Positions 59,924 through 64,000 of a DNA stretch of 64,000 nt are shown here, one piece after another. A program made the position numbers and the translations under genes. How positions within the stretch are numbered: position 1 is the stretch's first letter; each line of letters starts with the position of its first letter. The DNA comes from an uncultured Lachnospiraceae bacterium (GTDB lineage Bacteria; Bacillota; Clostridia; Lachnospirales; Lachnospiraceae): the NCBI GenBank assembly GCA_910586725.1, contig CAJUJL010000008.1:1-64000 (forward strand). The letters run 5' to 3'. The notes beneath the pieces were generated by a model, which saw only the letters and a program-made list of their open reading frames with translations, was not told the DNA's origin and did no database searches.

Positions 59924-62065
59924 ATGAAAGATATACGAATTTTAACGGGAAAACGAACCGTTTTCTCCTCCGATCGCGTAATAGAGATATTAAGGGAAAA
60001 ACAGATCTATGCGCAAAAAGAAGAAGTTATTAAAATCGTGGAAGAAATGCGTATGCCTATGCAGATGCGGATGCATACAAAAGCGGCGCTTTCCATAGCC
60101 GGGTGGAAGCAGGGATACGTATTGGACGTCATTCTGACTGCCGGAAACGGCATTGAAAGTCTGGCTGCAAAATATGCCGCCGGAGACGATCGGTTAAGAA
60201 CTGCTGTGGTTTATGCTATGGCGGAAAGCGGCCTTGAGGATTTTGAACAGCAGGTCCTTTTGCAGGCATCTGCGATTTGTCGTGAGGAAGGCTTTGAAAT
60301 TGCAGCATGTATGCCAAATGAGGCGGCAGACGCTGCTTTATTGGAACGGGAGCTGTATGAAAGGCTGGACGCCGGACGGACGCTTGGCATTCGAAAAACA
60401 GATGAGGCCAAACGAGGCGGCGGCAAACCCATATACCGCAGGTATAAGCTGACGGAAACGGCTTCCGAAGGACAGGGAGAAGAGCAGAGGGAGCATTCGA
60501 TAACGCTTTTGGCAGAAGAAGAAACAACACATCAGGCTCATACAATATCTTGTGCAAAAGGCAGCAGTCTGTTACAGGCGCTGCGGGAACAAAATATTAT
60601 GCCGCCGTCCTACTGCGGAGGAAGGGGCACATGTGGAAAATGCAGGATAACGGTAAAAGAGGGCAGCCTTCCGGTTACCCTTGAGGATCAAAAGGCGTTT
60701 ACCCGAGAGGAGCTTCGAACCGGACACAGACTGGCGTGTAAAGCCGTGCTGCAAAACGATCTTACGATTTGTATTGCGTCTGCAAAAGAAGAGTTTGCGG
60801 TTCCCCAAAATGATGCGTTGGAAGGGATCCAACCGGGCGCAGACAATTCATACCAAACCGGCGATTATGGAATTGCCATAGACATCGGAACAACGACTCT
60901 GGCATTTGCGCTTGCAGATCTAAAGACAGGCCAAATACAAAATACGCATACGGCTGTCAATTCGCAGCGCAAATTTGGCGCCGACGTTATCAGCCGGATT
61001 TATGAGGCGGAGCAGGGGCGGCAAAAACAGCTGCAGCAATGCATCCGGGAGGATCTTTGGAACGGAGTCGAAGCGCTGCTTGAGAAAAACCGCGAAAAAG
61101 TGCGGAAGCTGCATCATATCGTAATTGCCGCAAATACCGTAATGCTTCATTTGCTGCGAGGATACTCCTGTGCTGGATTTTGCCGGCAGCCATTTCGGGC
61201 AGTGTCGTTAAAGAAAGAAGAGATCACATTTGCAGAAGCGTTTGGAAAACCGTTTGGGCATTCGTTTCAGCCAAAAGTAACGCTCTTGCCCGGAATTTCT
61301 CCATTTGTTGGCGCGGATATTACGGCAGGCCTTTTTGCATGCGGCATTGCCAAAGAAGAGCAGCCGGCGCTGTTTTTGGATCTTGGGACAAACGGCGAAA
61401 TGGCGCTCAAAACAGAAAAACAGCTTTTTGTAACTTCTACGGCTGCGGGTCCTGCCTTTGAAGGAGGAAACATCAAATGGGGAATGGGAAGCATTCCCGG
61501 CGCAATTTCAAAAGTCAGGATTCGAAACGGCGCCGCTGAAATTGAAACCATCCGGCAGACGCCCCCTAAGGGCATTTGCGGGACGGGAGTAATTGAGGCG
61601 GCGGCCGAATTGTGGACGGCAGGAATGATAGATCATACAGGCAGACTGGCCGGGGAATACGCCAAACAAGGCTATCCGCTGGCCCAAACAGAGTCTGGCG
61701 AATGGATTGTATTTACGCAGCAGGATATGCGGGAAGTCCAGATGGCAAAAGCCGCAATCCGGGCAGGAATAGAAATCCTTTGTATGCGGTCCGGCGTAAC
61801 GCACGCGCAGATTGGCCGCGTATGTCTGGCAGGAGGATTTGGTTATTTTTTAAATATAGAGAAAATGGCATCCGTCGGCATTTTGCCCAGGGAGCTGGCA
61901 GAAAAAACGACTGCCGTGGGAAATAGTTCGTTAAGAGGCGCGCTTATGCACTTAATGGAACAAAACTCTTCCGTTATGCAGAAAATGGCCGAGGAAGCAA
62001 AGGAAATATCGCTTGCGGACGATAAAAGTTTTTCGGAATTGTATTTAAACTATATGAGGTTTTAA
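59924..62065 (+). CDS. RACo-like 2Fe-2S / ASKHA ATPase (DUF4445) with extra N-terminal domain
   Basis: This is a 713-aa protein. Residues 1-165 form an extra N-terminal domain of unknown family. At about 195-300 lies a plant-type 2Fe-2S ferredoxin domain with Cys in SYCGGRGTCGKCRI and LACKA. From about 315 to the end is an ASKHA ATPase of the DUF4445/RACo type (YGIAIDIGTTTLAFALADL; LFLDLGTNGEMAL; GICGTGVIEAAAEL). Such proteins reactivate corrinoid enzymes by ATP-driven reduction. The start follows TGAGGTGAAATGC. No corrinoid methyltransferase is next to it. Confidence 0.85.
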   Translation: MKDIRILTGKRTVFSSDRVIEILREKQIYAQKEEVIKIVEEMRMPMQMRMHTKAALSIAGWKQGYVLDVILTAGNGIESLAAKYAAGDDRLRTAVVYAMAESGLEDFEQQVLLQASAICREEGFEIAACMPNEAADAALLERELYERLDAGRTLGIRKTDEAKRGGGKPIYRRYKLTETASEGQGEEQREHSITLLAEEETTHQAHTISCAKGSSLLQALREQNIMPPSYCGGRGTCGKCRITVKEGSLPVTLEDQKAFTREELRTGHRLACKAVLQNDLTICIASAKEEFAVPQNDALEGIQPGADNSYQTGDYGIAIDIGTTTLAFALADLKTGQIQNTHTAVNSQRKFGADVISRIYEAEQGRQKQLQQCIREDLWNGVEALLEKNREKVRKLHHIVIAANTVMLHLLRGYSCAGFCRQPFRAVSLKKEEITFAEAFGKPFGHSFQPKVTLLPGISPFVGADITAGLFACGIAKEEQPALFLDLGTNGEMALKTEKQLFVTSTAAGPAFEGGNIKWGMGSIPGAISKVRIRNGAAEIETIRQTPPKGICGTGVIEAAAELWTAGMIDHTGRLAGEYAKQGYPLAQTESGEWIVFTQQDMREVQMAKAAIRAGIEILCMRSGVTHAQIGRVCLAGGFGYFLNIEKMASVGILPRELAEKTTAVGNSSLRGALMHLMEQNSSVMQKMAEEAKEISLADDKSFSELYLNYMRF

Positions 62066-62078
62066 AAAATTACTTGAC

Positions 62079-62126
62079 CTGTCGTAGTAATTGTGTTAAG
62101 TTATACTTATAAAATTACTACGACAG
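62079..62126. promoter_or_regulatory. Long inverted repeat, likely PadR operator
   Basis: CTGTCGTAGTAATT (62079-62092) and AATTACTACGACAG (62113-62126) are perfect 14-bp inverted repeats separated by 20 bases. A TATACT -10-like hexamer at 62102-62107 lies between them. It stands 33 bases before the PadR start and is the natural site for autoregulation. Confidence 0.75.
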
Positions 62127-62158
62127 ACATAGTACATTTGCGAAGGAGGGAAGTGAAG

Positions 62159-62479
62159 ATGATAAGCAGTGATGGGATACGCGGTTATAACGATATGATC
62201 ATACTTTGCCTGATTCTGTCAGAACCTTCCTACGGTTATGAAATATCAAGGGCGATCAAGGTACGCAGCGAGGGCAAATATGTGATCAAGGAGACGACGC
62301 TGTATTCTGCATTTACCAGGCTGGAAAAAAACGGATATATTCAGTCGTTTTATGGAAGCGAGACAAATGGAAAGCAGAGAACCTATTACAAAATTACCGA
62401 AGCCGGAAAGCAGTACTACCGGGAGAAATGCAGCGAATGGGATATGACAAAGGAAGTCGTAGAAAAGTTTAAAATATAG
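62159..62479 (+). CDS. PadR family transcriptional regulator
   Basis: This 106-aa winged-helix protein shows the pattern GYNDMIILCLILSEPSYGYEISRAI, ETTLYSAFTRLEKNGYIQSFYG and RTYYKITEAGKQYY. SD AAGGAGG precedes the start. It is followed nine bases later by a HAAS/DUF1700-type membrane protein, the common PadR partner. Confidence 0.92.
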   Translation: MISSDGIRGYNDMIILCLILSEPSYGYEISRAIKVRSEGKYVIKETTLYSAFTRLEKNGYIQSFYGSETNGKQRTYYKITEAGKQYYREKCSEWDMTKEVVEKFKI

Positions 62480-62488
62480 GAGGATACG

Positions 62489-63496
62489 ATGGAGACAATT
62501 ATTAGCTATCTTGATAACTTATTTCGAGCCTATCCCGATACGGAAAAAGTCCGTAAAGCAAAAGAAGAGCTGCTTGGAATTATGGAAGATAAATATTATG
62601 AATTAAAAGCAGAAGGAAAATCAGAAAACGAAGCGATCGGCATTGTAATTTCTGAATTTGGAAGCATGGATGAGATTGCCTTTGAACTTGGATTCGAAGA
62701 AGAGAAGACGGAATCCAAGCAGACATGCGGCGATGACAAGGAAAGCGTAAGGCTCTCATCTGACCAGGCGAAAGAGTATCTTAGGGCCGAAGAAAAGTTT
62801 GGGATCAAAATAGGAATTGGCGTGGCGCTTTGTATTTTGTCGCCGTGCCTAAGCGTAATTATGGATGTGTTTTGCGTTTTGGGCTTTGTATCGCATGGCA
62901 TTGCCGATTCTTTTGGCGCGGTCGGGTTGTTCTGTGTGGTAGCGGCAGCGGTTGGTATTTTGATCACCAGCGGCATGGCGCACGACAAATACGACAGGTA
63001 CAAAAGGGGGAGGATTATTTTAGACAGCGGGACAAAAACACTGCTTACAGAAGAGTTTGAGACTTATCAGCCCGTATTTGGCAGAATGATCGCATGCGGC
63101 GTTATTTTGTGTATTTTAAGCGTTGTACCGGCGATTCTGACAGAAGGTTTTTTTGGCAGTACGTTTTTCGCGTGGACGGAGAATTTATCAGCGCTTAGCC
63201 TGTTTGGCTTTGTAGCCGCCGGAGTTTACCTGTTCATTACGGCCGGGATAAAGCAGGGGGCATATGAAACGCTGCTTGGAACAGGCGGCCACAGCGTGAA
63301 GAAAAAGAAGAAAAAAGATAAGTGGATCAGCATTATTGCTTCGATTTACTGGCCCATCGTTACGGCGGTATATTTAAGCGTCAGCTTCGTTACGATGGAT
63401 TGGGGGAGGACATGGATCATTTGGCCGATCACAGGCATTCTCTTCGGTGGGATCAGCGCAGTTATTTCACAACTTTTAAATCAGGAAGAACGGTGA
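62489..63496 (+). CDS. HAAS-domain (DUF1700-type) membrane protein
   Basis: This is a 335-aa protein. Its N-terminal HAAS domain (about residues 1-75; YLDNLFRAYPDTEKVRKAKEEL, NEAIGIVISEFGSMDEIAFELG) is followed by six to seven membrane spans in three pairs. HAAS proteins are usually co-regulated with PadR and respond to membrane or antibiotic stress. SD TAGGAGG overlaps the PadR stop. Confidence 0.88.
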   Translation: METIISYLDNLFRAYPDTEKVRKAKEELLGIMEDKYYELKAEGKSENEAIGIVISEFGSMDEIAFELGFEEEKTESKQTCGDDKESVRLSSDQAKEYLRAEEKFGIKIGIGVALCILSPCLSVIMDVFCVLGFVSHGIADSFGAVGLFCVVAAAVGILITSGMAHDKYDRYKRGRIILDSGTKTLLTEEFETYQPVFGRMIACGVILCILSVVPAILTEGFFGSTFFAWTENLSALSLFGFVAAGVYLFITAGIKQGAYETLLGTGGHSVKKKKKKDKWISIIASIYWPIVTAVYLSVSFVTMDWGRTWIIWPITGILFGGISAVISQLLNQEER

Positions 63497-63515
63497 TAAA
63501 AGCCGTTCTTTTTTT
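63488..63515 (+). terminator. Terminator of the PadR-HAAS operon
   Basis: GAACGG pairs with CCGTTC and seven T residues follow. The stem overlaps the stop codon of the HAAS gene. Confidence 0.85.
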
Positions 63516-63533
63516 ATCTTTTAAAATATAATA

Positions 63534-63562
63534 TTGACAGATGCGTTATATCTGTATATACT
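63534..63562 (+). promoter_or_regulatory. Sigma-A promoter of the GntR-ABC operon
   Basis: TTGACA (63534-63539), 17 bases, TATACT (63557-63562); both nearly consensus. Confidence 0.85.
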
Positions 63563-63574
63563 GTTTATATACAG
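63552..63574. promoter_or_regulatory. Operator of the GntR (YtrA-type) regulator
   Basis: CTGTATATA (63552-63560) and TATATACAG (63566-63574) form a perfect inverted repeat with a five-base centre. It covers the -10 hexamer, as expected for autorepression. Confidence 0.8.
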
Positions 63575-63590
63575 ATGAAGGCGGTGAACC

Positions 63591-63965
63591 ATGAACATTA
63601 TCATAAGAAATTCCAGCGGGCAGCCCATTTATGAACAGATATACGGACAGATCAAGGAATGCGTCTTAAACGGTTCCTTAGAAGAAGGAGATCTGCTTCC
63701 TTCCATCCGGGGGCTGGCAAAAGATCTGCGTATCAGTGTGATTACGACAAAACGGGCTTATGACGAGTTGGAGCGGGAAGGTTATGTTCATGCCGTGGCT
63801 GGAAAGGGCTATTATGTAGCAGGGACTGACCGTGAGCTGATCCGTGAGGAAAATTTAAAGAAAATAGAAGCTCACATACAGGCAATCCGCCAGTTGGCGG
63901 CCAGCTGCGGCATAGGCAGAGAAGAGTTAATTGAGATGTTTTACGCATTGGAGGTTGAGGAATGA
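63591..63965 (+). CDS. GntR family (YtrA subfamily) regulator
   Basis: This 124-aa protein has a winged helix-turn-helix (residues 10-75: QPIYEQIYGQIKECVLNGSL, LPSIRGLAKDLRISVITTKRAY) and only a short helical C-terminal dimerisation part, as in YtrA. It overlaps the following ABC ATPase gene by ATGA. It probably represses the operon through the operator at 63552. Confidence 0.93.
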   Translation: MNIIIRNSSGQPIYEQIYGQIKECVLNGSLEEGDLLPSIRGLAKDLRISVITTKRAYDELEREGYVHAVAGKGYYVAGTDRELIREENLKKIEAHIQAIRQLAASCGIGREELIEMFYALEVEE

Positions 63966-64000
63966 ACGCAATAGAAATGAGCCATGTTACAAAAACGTAC
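63962..64000 (+). CDS. ABC transporter ATP-binding protein, 5' end only
   Basis: Only the first 13 codons are in the window (MNAIEMSHVTKTY), which match the first beta-strand of an ABC ATPase with its A-loop Tyr. The ATG overlaps the GntR stop, the usual order in ytr-type operons. Confidence 0.75.
   Translation, partial: MNAIEMSHVTKTY

Overview
The window reads as a chromosome segment of a motile, spore-forming member of the Clostridia, most likely family Lachnospiraceae. This is inferred from gene content: two flagellins and FliS, a Tad/Flp pilus locus of the clostridial type (Flp1-like pilin, DUF5702-like, TadE-like and DUF6382+FHA proteins), sporulation-linked genes (BofA, DUF2508, Veg, a SPOCS+LysM coat protein) and GTG/TTG starts with strong Shine-Dalgarno (SD) sites.

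1-14.8 kb is an accessory, phage-derived island. Read on the minus strand from about 12.2 kb leftwards it encodes a 68-aa protein, an 847-aa protein with the DFDGD signature of single-chain two-barrel RNA polymerases (YonO of SPbeta, eukaryotic RdRP relatives), a zinc-ribbon protein, a protein of unknown function, a tail-tube-like protein, a GH24 lysozyme with three C-terminal repeats, an LL-H-type holin, an AT-rich three-gene cargo, two small genes and a broken tail tape-measure gene. No capsid, portal, terminase or integrase is visible, although the island runs off the left edge. Divergently, at 13.06 kb, lies a sigma-70-like/DUF262 fusion. Its promoter is a perfect TTGACA-17-TATAAT and carries a LexA (SOS) box in the spacer. 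Between the two arms lie two inverted copies of a 142-bp palindromic element. My working model is an SOS-triggered, tail-like element with its own RNA polymerase. The broken tape measure suggests that this copy is decaying.

14.9-20.6 kb is flagellar and sporulation-linked: a 1045-aa DUF6240-like protein, flagellin with a sigma-D-type promoter, FliS, DUF2508 and BofA. 20.7-29.8 kb is a nearly overlapping Tad pilus operon (prepilin peptidase, TadZ, CpaF, TadB, TadC, Flp, DUF5702-like, TadE-like, second peptidase, small TadE-like, FHA). 29.8-45.8 kb is mainly housekeeping: rhomboid, flavodoxin+SCP2, a soluble histidine kinase, HIT, MurG, a degenerate metallo-beta-lactamase-like protein, Pgi, Veg, SPOCS/LysM, NlpC/P60, Map with SEC-C, Apt, an NCS2 permease, DUF4474 and a metallophosphoesterase.

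45.9-52.5 kb holds a second flagellin, a cobalamin riboswitch in front of a DUF4430 lipoprotein and an ECF S component, a LytTR/GHKL two-component pair, two unknown genes and tRNA-Pro(CGG). 52.7-64 kb holds an Rpn/PD-(D/E)XK-type protein, a large secreted modular GH123/DUF4091-like protein, an aldose epimerase, a TrpB2-like enzyme, a RACo-like 2Fe-2S/ASKHA protein, a PadR-HAAS pair with a striking operator, and a GntR(YtrA)-ABC operon cut by the right edge.
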